This document shows, piece after piece, positions 1 through 8,307 of a stretch of 37,806 nucleotides of DNA; the first letter of the stretch is position 1; each line of letters begins with the position of its first letter. This DNA comes from Bacteriovorax sp. Its GTDB lineage: Bacteria; Bdellovibrionota; Bacteriovoracia; Bacteriovoracales; Bacteriovoracaceae. The notes under the pieces were generated by a model. The model searched no databases. It worked only from the letters and a program-made list of their open reading frames with translations, and had not been told where the DNA came from. A program made the translations under genes and the position numbers. Where the stretch lies: NCBI GenBank assembly GCA_014376445.1, contig JACMRM010000056.1, forward strand, positions 1 through 37,806, read 5' to 3'.

Positions 1-2376
1 CTTGCAAATTGTTTTAAAAACAAAACAAAATATATAGTAGGTACACCACTTACTGTATTTCATAATGCCCGTACAAAAACTGCTGCGGAAGCAATCTCAC
101 TTATTTCCCAGGTGGCCATCGGACAAATGATCGAACTTGAAGAATTAAAAAAATATGCACAGGAAAAATACGGGAAAGATTTCATGCCTCAAGAGTGCAG
201 TGAGGATTCGCTCGCTGTTCCTGAAAAGGTAGGAGCTTTAGGTAGTCCATGTATGACTAACGTCATTGACGATGGCTATGCCATAGCTCAGTCTTTTTGT
301 CTTCAGCCTGAACTAGGATGTCGTATTGATTATCTGGATTTTATTAAAGATAAGCACAATGAAACTAAACAGGAAAGTCAGCTTGCTAACTTCATTAAAG
401 AATCTAGTCTGAAAATGTCAAATATTTATATTTCTAGTGACTCAGACATAACAAAAAGTATGGCCGGTATAATGTCCAATTCTTCTTTATCTCCCGAAGA
501 AAGAGCGCAAAATGTGCTCGATTTAATGAGTAAAAATGCTCTCAATCTCGATCCAGTTTTTAAGACTTATTTAGATCAGTCTAACTTGAGCAAAGATAAT
601 AAGAAACCAGATGAATTTAAAAAAGGTCTGGCAAAGTATATTGCAGCTAAAAAGAACAACACTTTAGAGAATGTTTATAAAGATCTTGAAAACTTGAGAA
701 TGAGCGAAGCTAAAAAATTTCTTAAAGAAAGATGTCCTTCATCATTAAAGATGAATAAATTATGCTCGATCACGAGTGACATTCTTTCTGGGGCAGAAGT
801 ACGTGTACCGGAAGGCAGTTTCAATAAAATGCTTTCGCGCAAAAATTCATCTTCAACATTCATGAATGACCCAGCGAAAATGGGGCAAACTGAAATGGCT
901 GAATACGTTACAAGATGCAACACTTTTGTGCTTACTCCATCAACAAAGTCTACTATGTCTTTTAAAGAAAGTTCGGCAGGTATAAATCTCTCTAGCGGTT
1001 GTGATTTATTTTCAGACGCGCCAAATGGAATTTGTGTGATCAAAGATTTTGGTCTTACTGGTCTTAGTATGATTGGAGAAAAGTATAGGACTCAAATCAC
1101 TTTTAATTTAGACGGTGGTATTGAGAGAATAGATTCAGGTTCAATTGGTATTGTTGAGATAATAAATAATGTGGCTTCAACGAGCGCTGCGATTGAAAGA
1201 ACTAAGGAGACAGTACTTGCGACTACGCTGGCCAATAATGAAAGTTTGCCTGAAATTTGCAAACGTTCAGATTTTGAAATAGCCAAAACCACTTTGAATA
1301 AACCCGAAAAATCTGCAGACGCCCCTTTGGAAACTATTAGTGGAGCTGCAAAGAAAACAGAAGAAAATTCTAGGTCAGCCTCTTCTTCTGAAAATAATTC
1401 ATTACAACCAGCACAACAACCAGCTTTGGGCACCAAACCTTTTGGTAATCAAATACGTCCGATAGAAAGTATGCCTGATTCAACTTCATCATCAGATTTT
1501 TCCGCGCGAGCAGATGTAGGTCCAAAGAGTGTCTCTGGCAACGCCGACTATAATCAGCTTTTGAGTAAGATCAGTGGTCTTGAAGACAGACTGGCCCAAG
1601 CTCAGAAAAAAACATCAGCAGTTGCAGAAAAAGATTCTGAAATAAAAACTGTTTCCAAAAAACAGGAAGAAAATGAGCTGTTGCAAGAGCTAAAAAGTGC
1701 CAAAGCAGCATTAGGTGAAATAAGCAAAAGTAATACTGCTAAACTAAAAGCTGTTGAACAAGATAGTGCTTCCGCTGCTAAAATAAAATCAACCAATAGA
1801 AAAGATAGTAGCGAATCTTCAGAAACATTAGCTTCTTCGTCACCAGCTACAACATCACAGAGCACTAGTCGGGCCATAGCTTCGGTTGCATCAGCGCCAC
1901 GATCTGCTGAAAAACCTGAAAAAGCTTCTTCGGTAGTAACCGAAGAGGGGAAATCATCAGGAGGTGCGCGAACAACAACGTTGGCTGATGTATCATCAGT
2001 TTCAATTGGTGAAGGCATTGTGCTGACTCGTCTCGACGGAGTAGCAAAATCCAAGGCCAGTGAAACAATTAATAGTATGATTGTCGCAGCATCAGGGAAG
2101 CCATTTTATATAGAGGAAGGCGGAATGGTGAAGCAAATTATCCCAGAAATTGTTGATGGAAAAATTATTTTTAACGAAAATGGGACACCGGTTTACAAAA
2201 CTATTGTTAAAGGGAAAATCGGAGAGTTTAAAGTTGAGTCACTTGATAAAAAGAAATCTAAAAAAGAAGTGACAAAACTGACTTCACCGGCAGATTTAAA
2301 AATGCAGGAAGATAAAGAAAAAACTTCAGCAGTCAGATACAGAGAGCTTCAGGAAATTTTCATGCTCAAAAAATAA
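1..2376 (+). CDS. Large low-complexity protein of unknown function, 5' end missing
   Basis: The frame is open from base 1 to the TAA at 2374-2376 with no stop, so this is the C-terminal 791 residues of a longer protein. A GTG at 112 is in frame but has no ribosome binding site and is not needed as a start. The first ~450 visible residues are folded-looking, with scattered Cys (for example LGSPC, SFCLQPELGC, SSGCDLF) that could form disulfides. Then follows ~200 residues rich in Ser, Ala, Lys and Glu with a likely coiled coil (GLEDRLAQAQKK, LLQELKSAKAALGEI). A short Gly/Val-rich segment precedes a Lys-rich tail. The composition suggests an exported or surface protein, but the signal peptide region is outside the window. 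I do not recognise a family. Confidence 0.8.
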   Translation, partial: LANCFKNKTKYIVGTPLTVFHNARTKTAAEAISLISQVAIGQMIELEELKKYAQEKYGKDFMPQECSEDSLAVPEKVGALGSPCMTNVIDDGYAIAQSFCLQPELGCRIDYLDFIKDKHNETKQESQLANFIKESSLKMSNIYISSDSDITKSMAGIMSNSSLSPEERAQNVLDLMSKNALNLDPVFKTYLDQSNLSKDNKKPDEFKKGLAKYIAAKKNNTLENVYKDLENLRMSEAKKFLKERCPSSLKMNKLCSITSDILSGAEVRVPEGSFNKMLSRKNSSSTFMNDPAKMGQTEMAEYVTRCNTFVLTPSTKSTMSFKESSAGINLSSGCDLFSDAPNGICVIKDFGLTGLSMIGEKYRTQITFNLDGGIERIDSGSIGIVEIINNVASTSAAIERTKETVLATTLANNESLPEICKRSDFEIAKTTLNKPEKSADAPLETISGAAKKTEENSRSASSSENNSLQPAQQPALGTKPFGNQIRPIESMPDSTSSSDFSARADVGPKSVSGNADYNQLLSKISGLEDRLAQAQKKTSAVAEKDSEIKTVSKKQEENELLQELKSAKAALGEISKSNTAKLKAVEQDSASAAKIKSTNRKDSSESSETLASSSPATTSQSTSRAIASVASAPRSAEKPEKASSVVTEEGKSSGGARTTTLADVSSVSIGEGIVLTRLDGVAKSKASETINSMIVAASGKPFYIEEGGMVKQIIPEIVDGKIIFNENGTPVYKTIVKGKIGEFKVESLDKKKSKKEVTKLTSPADLKMQEDKEKTSAVRYRELQEIFMLKK

Positions 2377-2400
2377 AGCGGGCTCTATGGGACCCGCTTT
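2375..2400. terminator. Intrinsic terminator between converging genes
   Basis: An 8-bp stem AAAGCGGG / CCCGCTTT encloses a 10-nt loop. Read on the minus strand it is followed by TTTATTTTTT, a good U-tract for the hemerythrin gene. On the plus strand the tract is poorer (TTTAAAA), so the large plus-strand gene may terminate less efficiently here. Confidence 0.7.
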
Positions 2401-2420
2401 AAAAGTGAATCGGACAGAAA

Positions 2421-2852
2421 TTAGTGTTGCATATGGCGTTCAGCATACTCGCCAGTCACCAGGTCAACAGGCATGAAGTTTCCTACAGCCTCGATTTGTG
2501 CCTTAGGCTGCATGTAGAGCGTTCCAAGCTTTGCACGTTCCTCTAATTCAGAATTTTTTCTGACATCAGGAAACATCTCCTCTTCTTCCTCTTCAATATG
2601 ATGTTCAACCATCTCCGCAAGAACTTTCACTCTTGCAGACCATAGATTTTTATTTTCTGTTATTTTGATTTCGTCGATAATAAGTTGATTAGCAAGACCG
2701 TGCTCAACATCTCCTTCATAACTTTCAACGACTGTATATTCATCGTCTTTCAAGACTTCAATTAATTGCTTTAAAGACTTGTGGTCTTCAAGAATTATAT
2801 CCAGAATATCACCTTCTTCCGTTTGCATATCGAATGATCTTTGATTTTTCAT
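2421..2852 (-). CDS. Hemerythrin-like (HHE domain) protein
   Basis: This is a 143-aa cytoplasmic protein of the hemerythrin HHE family, four-helix bundles that bind a di-iron centre and act in O2, NO or iron sensing, storage or stress defence. Candidate ligands are His24 in the first helix (ILEDHKSL) and the HHIEEEE run at about residues 84-91, followed by the typical MFP. The start is ATG at 2852: GAAGGA sits 5-10 nt upstream, whereas the longer TTG start at 2864 would put that ribosome binding site inside the gene. The C-terminal ~40 residues are polar and without a recognisable domain. It has its own sigma-54 promoter and terminator, so it is monocistronic. The exact function within the HHE family cannot be told from sequence. 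Confidence 0.85.
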   Translation of the reverse strand: MKNQRSFDMQTEEGDILDIILEDHKSLKQLIEVLKDDEYTVVESYEGDVEHGLANQLIIDEIKITENKNLWSARVKVLAEMVEHHIEEEEEEMFPDVRKNSELEERAKLGTLYMQPKAQIEAVGNFMPVDLVTGEYAERHMQH

Positions 2853-2890
2853 TATTTCCTTCAAAAGAAATTAAATGCCAACCATTACCA

Positions 2891-2906
2891 AGCAAAGTTG
2901 GTGCCA
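2891..2906 (-). promoter_or_regulatory. Sigma-54 promoter of the hemerythrin gene
   Basis: On the minus strand the site reads TGGCAC-CAACT-TTGCT, a full match to the RpoN consensus (GG at 2905-2904, GC at 2893-2892, 10 nt between). The predicted start is near 2880, giving a ~28-nt leader. No paired TGRGGCA motif is seen at the expected upstream distance, so its activator may differ from that of the other sigma-54 promoters here. Confidence 0.8.
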
Positions 2907-3179
2907 GAACTATCTAATTCGGTTGGATAATCAAACCTCTTAAGCAATCAGCTTCTTTCGAATCTTTAAATAAGCTATTATTCAAAGCATCGTACTTTGA
3001 ACGACAAGAAAACTGCCACTATAAAGGAAAGCTTCCCCAATGCCGCGTTGCCTGAATTGAGCCTTAGCTAATCGCACGCCATTAATCAGTGAAAAAAATT
3101 CTGCGGCGATTCTTACGGGCCTTGCCATTTGTGAAATAGGAAATGGTGAAAATATAAGTGCTATGTTATCTTTTTATTC
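2907..3179. other. Intergenic region without a gene
   Basis: About 270 bases separate the hemerythrin promoter from the DUF938 gene. I find no convincing ORF or hairpin. A region near 3043-3060 (GTTGCC then TTGAGCC) only faintly recalls the UAS motif found elsewhere. The plus-strand promoter for the downstream operon should lie in the AT-rich stretch at about 3130-3175, but no box stands out. Confidence 0.4.
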
Positions 3180-3785
3180 ATGAATAAAAATGAAATACCT
3201 AATGACAGAAATCAAGCCCCCATTTTTGAAATTTTAAAAGAGATTGTCACTGACGGCGATAAGAACATTTTTGAAATCGGATCTGGTTCAGCTCAGCACG
3301 CTGTCTTCATGGCGCCAAAACTTCCAGGTATTACCTGGATTACTTCTGACCTGACTGAAAATCATAAAATAATTAAAGCTCGTCTCGAGGAAGCGAAAAT
3401 CCCCAACATCAGAGGTCCTTTTCAATTTGAAGTGGGAAAAGATGACTTTCCTAGAATTCCTTTTGATCTCGTCTTCACTGCAAACACTTTTCACATCATG
3501 TCCTGGAAAAACTGCAAGACATTGATGAAAAATTTAGGCAATCGTTTAAGAGAAGGCTCACAGGTTATTATCTACGGACCTTTTAATTACAATGGAAAAT
3601 TTACGAGTGAGAGCAATGCCAGTTTTGATGTATGGCTGAAAGAGCGAAATCCCGAAAGCGGCATCCGCGCTTTTGAGGACGTGAATAATAATATGATCAA
3701 AAATGGTTTTACACTCTATAAAGATTTTGAAATGCCGGCGAATAACCGCACATTGGTTTTTACACGATTGAATTTTGTGAAATAA
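3180..3785 (+). CDS. DUF938 family SAM-dependent methyltransferase-like protein
   Basis: The 201-aa product matches the DUF938 family, class I methyltransferase folds of unknown substrate. Family signatures include the N-terminal NDRNQAPIFEIL, the SAM-binding loop FEIGSGSAQHAVFMAPKLPG (about residues 36-55), and YGPFNYNGKFTSESNASFD (about 125-143), which is typical of DUF938. The length is normal. It is first in a plus-strand group; mntH starts one base after its stop, so the two are probably co-transcribed. No strong ribosome binding site is visible before the ATG. The substrate is unknown. Confidence 0.85.
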   Translation: MNKNEIPNDRNQAPIFEILKEIVTDGDKNIFEIGSGSAQHAVFMAPKLPGITWITSDLTENHKIIKARLEEAKIPNIRGPFQFEVGKDDFPRIPFDLVFTANTFHIMSWKNCKTLMKNLGNRLREGSQVIIYGPFNYNGKFTSESNASFDVWLKERNPESGIRAFEDVNNNMIKNGFTLYKDFEMPANNRTLVFTRLNFVK

Positions 3786-3786
3786 C

Positions 3787-5109
3787 ATGAGAAAATTTTT
3801 TAGACTTCCCAATACGGCCACAACTCCTTTTTGTCCTTCGGAAACCAAAGGCTCTATCGCTGTACCAAAATCTGCATCTATCTGGAAAAAACTCGCGATC
3901 TTTGTCGGCCCGGGGCTTCTGGTTTCTGTCGGCTATATGGACCCGGGAAACTGGGCGACAGATATTGAGGCCGGCTCAAAATTCGGCTACTCATTATTAT
4001 GTATTATTTTATTTTCAAGTCTCGCAGCAATGTTTCTTCAGTGTATAACTATGAAAGTAGGGATAGTGACGAAAAGAGATCTTGCACAATTATGCCGTGA
4101 TCATTTTCCTAAAAAATTAAATACCATTCTCTGGCTGCTTGCTGAAGTGGCGATCATTGCCACCGATGTCGCAGAAGTTTTGGGAGCAGCACTCGCGTTC
4201 AAACTTCTACTCGGAGTTTCGTTAAAATTCGGAATTATTCTAACAGCACTCGATACGTTGATTGTCCTGGGTCTACAGGGCACCGGCTTCAGAAGAATCG
4301 AAGCCATTATTTTAGGTTTGATTCTAACAATCGGCGGATGTTTTATCGCCGAGCTTATTTTTGTTCAGCCCCACTGGCCGTCGGTTATGGCAGGATTCAT
4401 TCCAAGAATGCATACACTTGCTAATCATGATGCCTGGTATTTAGCGATCGGAATTTTAGGCGCGACCGTTATGCCTCACAATTTATTTCTGCACTCATCA
4501 ATTATTCAGACTCGAACAATCGGTCCGAGTGTCGCAGAAAAAAAATCGGCCATCAGATTAAATACTTTTGATACAGTTGCCACTTTATCATTCGCCTTTC
4601 TCGTCAACTGCGCGATTTTAATTTTAGCAGGAGCTGCTTTCCACCACACCGGCAATAATACCGTCGCAGGAATTGATGAAGCCTATCACTTACTAGACCC
4701 ATTGGTCGGTGGAACTATCGCAGGACTTTTATTCGGTATCGCTTTATTGGCAGCTGGACAAAGTTCAACTTTTACCGGCACCATCGCCGGTCAAATTGTC
4801 ATGGAAGGTTTCATGAACTGGAAAATTCCTTGCTGGCAGAGAAGAGTCATCACACGCGGGCTGGCCTTGATTCCCGCTTATATCGGAGTCATGATTTTTG
4901 GTGATAATTCGATCGGAAGACTTCTGGTTTTAAGTCAGGTCGTTTTGAGCCTGCAGCTGCCGTTCACTATTTTTCCTCTTTTATTATTTGCAAGAAATAA
5001 AAAATTAATGGGAGATTTCAGTCTTAGGCCTGTCATTCAAGTATTTGCATGGATATTACTCTTCATTATTGTCGCCGCTAACGGCGTATTACTCGTAGGC
5101 TTATTATGA
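3787..5109 (+). CDS. mntH: NRAMP-family divalent metal transporter (MntH)
   Basis: This 440-aa inner-membrane protein of the NRAMP family is a proton-coupled importer of Mn2+ and possibly Fe2+. The metal-binding DPGN motif is at residues 52-55 in the first helix (VGYMDPGNWATDIEAGS) and the MPHN motif at 229-232 in the sixth. About eleven hydrophobic segments fit the family, and the transport-signature loop with GQSSTFTGTIAGQ is present. It starts one base after the DUF938 gene and its stop overlaps the ATG of the next gene (ATGA), so the three form an operon. No Mn riboswitch or MntR-type operator is evident upstream. Confidence 0.93.
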   Translation: MRKFFRLPNTATTPFCPSETKGSIAVPKSASIWKKLAIFVGPGLLVSVGYMDPGNWATDIEAGSKFGYSLLCIILFSSLAAMFLQCITMKVGIVTKRDLAQLCRDHFPKKLNTILWLLAEVAIIATDVAEVLGAALAFKLLLGVSLKFGIILTALDTLIVLGLQGTGFRRIEAIILGLILTIGGCFIAELIFVQPHWPSVMAGFIPRMHTLANHDAWYLAIGILGATVMPHNLFLHSSIIQTRTIGPSVAEKKSAIRLNTFDTVATLSFAFLVNCAILILAGAAFHHTGNNTVAGIDEAYHLLDPLVGGTIAGLLFGIALLAAGQSSTFTGTIAGQIVMEGFMNWKIPCWQRRVITRGLALIPAYIGVMIFGDNSIGRLLVLSQVVLSLQLPFTIFPLLLFARNKKLMGDFSLRPVIQVFAWILLFIIVAANGVLLVGLL

Positions 5110-5390
5110 AAGCTAAAACAGCAAAAGACGCAGTCTCTTTAGATCAAATTCCCAATATAGGAAAATCCATGGCCAATGACTTAGTCGCAATCGGAATTAA
5201 AAGACCGGTACAGCTTATTGGAAAAGATCCTGTTGCTCTTTATAGAAAACTTGAAAAAGTGATGGGTGAGCGCCATGATCCATGCGTCTGCGATACATTA
5301 ATGGCCGCAGTGGATTTCATGGAGGGCGGAAAGTCTCAACCCTGGTGGAATTTTACAGCAAAAAGAAAAAAAATAATCGGTCAGGGTTAA
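5106..5390 (+). CDS. Cdd1/pathogenicity-locus-like helix-hairpin-helix protein
   Basis: The 94-aa protein begins translation inside the mntH stop (ATGA overlap), implying translational coupling. Residues 12-30 (LDQIPNIGKSMANDLVAIGI) form a helix-hairpin-helix, followed by the family features DPVALYRKLE, DPCVCDTLMAAVDF and PWWNF. These match the Pfam 'Pathogenicity locus' (Cdd1) family, small proteins of unknown role that probably contact nucleic acid. Its stop overlaps the end of the converging permease gene by 4 bases. Confidence 0.8.
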   Translation: MKAKTAKDAVSLDQIPNIGKSMANDLVAIGIKRPVQLIGKDPVALYRKLEKVMGERHDPCVCDTLMAAVDFMEGGKSQPWWNFTAKRKKIIGQG

Positions 5391-6184
5391 GAGCTTGCGC
5401 TCGAATAAAATTTCAGCGCGAAATTCCAAAAGCGGTGAGTGCCGTAAATTAAAATCGGTGCAAGAATCAAAGGCCATAATAAATAATTTAAGTTCGGCGG
5501 ATTTAATAATGCTCTCGCCGGAATACTGACGATCACTCCAACCGGAATAACCGTTAGAATCGCATACTTGATGTACGGATTGTACATTGAATCGGGACTC
5601 ATTCCTAAACGATAAACCTGCCACCATAAAAACTGCAGGTTTTCAGAACGTGTAAAAATCACCGCTGTTGCAGAAAACATAAATCGCATTGAATACACCA
5701 CACATAAACTGCACGGAATAAGAATGATCAGCCATAGAAGTCTTAAATAATTAAAGTCCGGAAGATGCATCAACGAATAAAAAAGCCATCCGGATCCGAG
5801 AAGAAGGTTTCCAAAGATAGCAGTATTGGCCTTTTGAAGTGTCAGCATGAACTGAGAGTTAACTGGTTTTGCTAATAGAAGATCCAGATCACCTTTGCGG
5901 ACTTTTTCAGAAATATTTTCCAGGTTCTCATGAATGATGATCATGTAAAAAGCATCAATCACGAAAAGTAGTCCGAGAAAAACTCTCATCTCATATTTAT
6001 TCCAGTCGCCGATCTTTTCAGTGTGCTGATAAAGAACTTCAAAAGTTAAAACCTGGGCCACATACCAGAAGACGTCTGTCATGATTCTCGAAAAGAAATT
6101 CGCACGGTACTCAAGGTCGGCAATAAAACTTGCCTTAAACATCGCTGCATATAATAAAGCGTATTTTTTAATGGTAAAAATCAT
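5387..6184 (-). CDS. ABC-2 type transporter permease (DUF990-like), second subunit
   Basis: This 265-aa membrane protein has about six hydrophobic segments and belongs with the ABC-2 exporter permeases of the DUF990 type. The N-terminal layout (polar start, then AMFKASFIADLEYRANFF) parallels that of the adjacent permease (LAIVTNLEYRLNYF), so the two form a heterodimer pair that probably arose by duplication. A conserved cytoplasmic segment reads VRKGDLDLLLAKPVNSQF. The start overlaps the stop of the upstream permease gene by 4 bases, so it is the last gene of a three-gene exporter operon. The substrate is unknown. Confidence 0.85.
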   Translation of the reverse strand: MIFTIKKYALLYAAMFKASFIADLEYRANFFSRIMTDVFWYVAQVLTFEVLYQHTEKIGDWNKYEMRVFLGLLFVIDAFYMIIIHENLENISEKVRKGDLDLLLAKPVNSQFMLTLQKANTAIFGNLLLGSGWLFYSLMHLPDFNYLRLLWLIILIPCSLCVVYSMRFMFSATAVIFTRSENLQFLWWQVYRLGMSPDSMYNPYIKYAILTVIPVGVIVSIPARALLNPPNLNYLLWPLILAPILIYGTHRFWNFALKFYSSASS

Positions 6185-6999
6185 GCACCTGTCCCCACAT
6201 AACTATCAATGCCTTTTTTCCACATATACGCGCCAATGATATTGAGAACAATAATTCCGATAGTCACAGAAATAAACCCTGAATAAACAGTTCTAATTCC
6301 CACACGTCCGGTAATGTAAGCAACCGGAACAAAGACTCCGCTGGCAAAAGGTAATCCACCGATAATTGTCTTCCAGTATGGAGGGAGAATATCGAGAGGA
6401 AAAAGTTCTCCGGTCATGATCCACATAAATAAATTTTTCGCGACAGTCATCGAAGAAATTTTTGTAAAGTGGAATGCCATAGATGAAATGATGAAGCTTA
6501 TCGTGTGAACCAGGATCAAGTAATAAAATGCCAGCAAGGTGGCCAGCGGGAGCCTGGATAAAATTGTCGGCAGGTCAAAAAAGAAAGAAGCAATCACCGG
6601 AATCGTAAGCGAGATGATCGTTGTCACGAATTTATAACCCATCAACTGTGACAGATAATATTCATAAAAAGTCATCGGTCTAACGATCAGACTGTTAATA
6701 GTTCCCGAACTCACTTCTTCGATCATTCTGAATTCATACATCCAACTGGTGACAATTCTCGAAAAGAAAGCTGACCAGAGAGCATAACTTAAATAACTAT
6801 TTTCAGAAAATCCGGCAATTGTTGTTGAGTGTGCACCTTTAAAGACAGCAATCCACAGGAGAATTTCAATTCCCGTTGTGAGGATAGGCTGAACAAGCGC
6901 ATCAATAAAATAATTCAGACGGTATTCTAAATTAGTGACGATGGCGAGATTAGCGAATGCGAGATTCCGTTTCAAGAAAACGGCGAATGACTTCTTCAA
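6181..6999 (-). CDS. ABC-2 type transporter permease (DUF990-like), first subunit
   Basis: This is a 272-aa inner-membrane permease with about six hydrophobic segments, partner of the next gene. The start is TTG at 6999, supported by AAAAGG a few bases upstream and by the lack of any early ATG. It overlaps the 3' end of the ATPase gene by 50 bases in another frame, an unusually long but plausible coupling. The motif SSGTINSLIVRPMTFYEYY corresponds to the conserved coupling-helix region (GDLDLLLAKPVNSQF) of its partner. Function: half of the membrane pore of an exporter with the ATPase encoded just upstream. Confidence 0.82.
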   Translation of the reverse strand: MKKSFAVFLKRNLAFANLAIVTNLEYRLNYFIDALVQPILTTGIEILLWIAVFKGAHSTTIAGFSENSYLSYALWSAFFSRIVTSWMYEFRMIEEVSSGTINSLIVRPMTFYEYYLSQLMGYKFVTTIISLTIPVIASFFFDLPTILSRLPLATLLAFYYLILVHTISFIISSMAFHFTKISSMTVAKNLFMWIMTGELFPLDILPPYWKTIIGGLPFASGVFVPVAYITGRVGIRTVYSGFISVTIGIIVLNIIGAYMWKKGIDSYVGTGA

Positions 7000-7780
7000 A
7001 ATCTACCTTTTCGTCCTGGGCAAGTTCACTATTGGTATTAGCAACAAATTGATCAACTGTTCCCTGGTAAACAATATGACCTTTTGAAATTAATAAAAGG
7101 CCATCGGCCAGAGTGGCAATGTCATCCATATAGTGACTGGTTAAAATTACTGTAGGCTCTTTTTCTTTTACATAATTTGTTAAAAATTTTCTGATGTTCT
7201 GCTGGGCAACTATGTCGAGACCGATAGTTGGTTCATCCAGAAATAAAATTTTCGGGTCGTGAAGAAGAGCACCGATAATTTCCATTTTCATGCGCTCACC
7301 TAGACTCAAGCGGCGAAGCTGGGTCATCAAAACATGCTTGCAGTCGAGCATCGTTGCGAGCTCATCCACTTTTTTTCTGGTGGGCCCGATATCTAAATCA
7401 TAAATGCGTGCAAGAAGTGCATATGAGTCGACAGGTGAGATGTCCCACCATAATTGATTTTTCTGCCCGAGAAGAATACTCATCTGCCTCAAGAAATCAT
7501 TTTTTCGCTCCCAAGGTTTATAGCCGAGCACTGTGGCCTGTCCAGAACTGGGAGTTACCAGGCCTGAAAGAATTTTTAGTAGAGTCGTTTTACCTGCGCC
7601 GTTAGCACCGACCAAACCAATAATTTTTCCTGATTCAATTTTCAAGCTGGTAGGAGCGAGAGCAACTTTAGAATCGTACTTTCTTTCCCAAATTCCTTTG
7701 ATGGAATTTTTTAGGCCTTCAGGTTTTTGGTAGGTCTTATAGACCCTTGATAAATCTTCGGTTTCGATGACGTATTTCAT
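6950..7780 (-). CDS. ABC transporter ATP-binding protein (ABC-2 exporter)
   Basis: The 276-aa nucleotide-binding subunit has Walker A GANGAGKTT, the signature LSLGERMKME, Walker B ILFLDEPTIGLD and the switch His in ILTSHYMDD. The spacer GIWERKYDSKVAL before the core is typical of ATPases paired with DUF990 permeases. The ATG at 7780 gives the normal family start (MKYVIETEDLSRVYK). A longer reading from a TTG at 7813 adds unlikely residues. No clear ribosome binding site precedes 7780, so it may be leaderless or weakly translated. It is first in the exporter operon; the AT-rich 7790-7880 interval should hold its promoter. Confidence 0.9.
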   Translation of the reverse strand: MKYVIETEDLSRVYKTYQKPEGLKNSIKGIWERKYDSKVALAPTSLKIESGKIIGLVGANGAGKTTLLKILSGLVTPSSGQATVLGYKPWERKNDFLRQMSILLGQKNQLWWDISPVDSYALLARIYDLDIGPTRKKVDELATMLDCKHVLMTQLRRLSLGERMKMEIIGALLHDPKILFLDEPTIGLDIVAQQNIRKFLTNYVKEKEPTVILTSHYMDDIATLADGLLLISKGHIVYQGTVDQFVANTNSELAQDEKVDFEEVIRRFLETESRIR

Positions 7781-7883
7781 AATGATTAATAGGTTAAGTG
7801 GCCCAATCCCCAATGTAAAGCTGGATCCAGTTTAAAGTTTATAAGGTTTTATTTTTTTATTTTGGGAAAATTTGAAAAGACAA

Positions 7884-8033
7884 TTACAATTTTTTAAGCT
7901 TCTGAGGTTTCAGTACATAAAATTCGATATAACCGTCAAGCCTGCCGCTTTGTATTGATCCATTCAATCGTAGGCCCACATGCCCCTTACCCGGGCATTC
8001 TAACGTAATGAGTTCGTTTTTTATTCCAGCCAT
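7884..8033 (-). CDS. Possible 49-aa protein downstream of cbpM
   Basis: This ORF starts at ATG 8033, 16 bases after the cbpM stop, and runs to TAA at 7886-7884. The product is basic and compact (ends VLKPQKLKKL, one Cys), with no signal peptide or recognisable family. The ribosome binding site is weak. The position suggests it is the last gene of the SOUL-cbpA-cbpM operon. It could equally be an untranslated tail. Confidence 0.4.
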   Translation of the reverse strand: MAGIKNELITLECPGKGHVGLRLNGSIQSGRLDGYIEFYVLKPQKLKKL

Positions 8034-8049
8034 GTATTCACAGCTAATC

Positions 8050-8307
8050 TCATTCAGCATTATCGATAATAAAATTTAATTGATCTATTAAATGTAGTAT
8101 GACCGGAACAGCTTCATCGTTTACACCGAATCTTTCACGCAGATCGTGAATGAGAAGAATTCGTGAGACATCTTCTTCGTCGAGCATTCTAAATTCAGCA
8201 TCGATAGGATGAACCCATTCTTCTTGGATAAATTGAATGATGATTTCATCGGCGATGCCGAATATCTGTGAGACATCTTCCAGTTTTCTTCTAAGAGGTA
8301 ATTTCAT
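8050..8307 (-). CDS. cbpM: CbpM-like chaperone modulator
   Basis: The 85-aa product matches the CbpM/MerR-like modulator family: VHPIDAEFRMLDEEDVSRILLIHDLRERF followed by GVNDEAVPVILHLIDQL. In E. coli CbpM binds the J domain of CbpA and inhibits its co-chaperone activity. The ATG overlaps the stop of cbpA by 4 bases (ATGA), giving coupled translation, the same order as in other bacteria. It shares the sigma-54 promoter upstream of the SOUL gene. Confidence 0.9.
   Translation of the reverse strand: MKLPLRRKLEDVSQIFGIADEIIIQFIQEEWVHPIDAEFRMLDEEDVSRILLIHDLRERFGVNDEAVPVILHLIDQLNFIIDNAE

Noticed and set aside
1602-2054. 150-codon antisense frame inside the first gene
   Set aside because: It mirrors the Ser/Ala/Lys-rich codon usage of the sense gene and has no ribosome binding site or family similarity.
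2868-2882. TGCCAA near 2876 as the hemerythrin sigma-54 site
   Set aside because: The -12 position holds AG-type bases and it is too close to the ATG; the site at 2891-2906 is a full match instead.
3040-3062. TTGCC...TTGAGCC as a UAS pair for the hemerythrin promoter
   Set aside because: Poor match to TGRGGCA and about 170 bp from the start, outside the -67 to -101 range of the other pairs.
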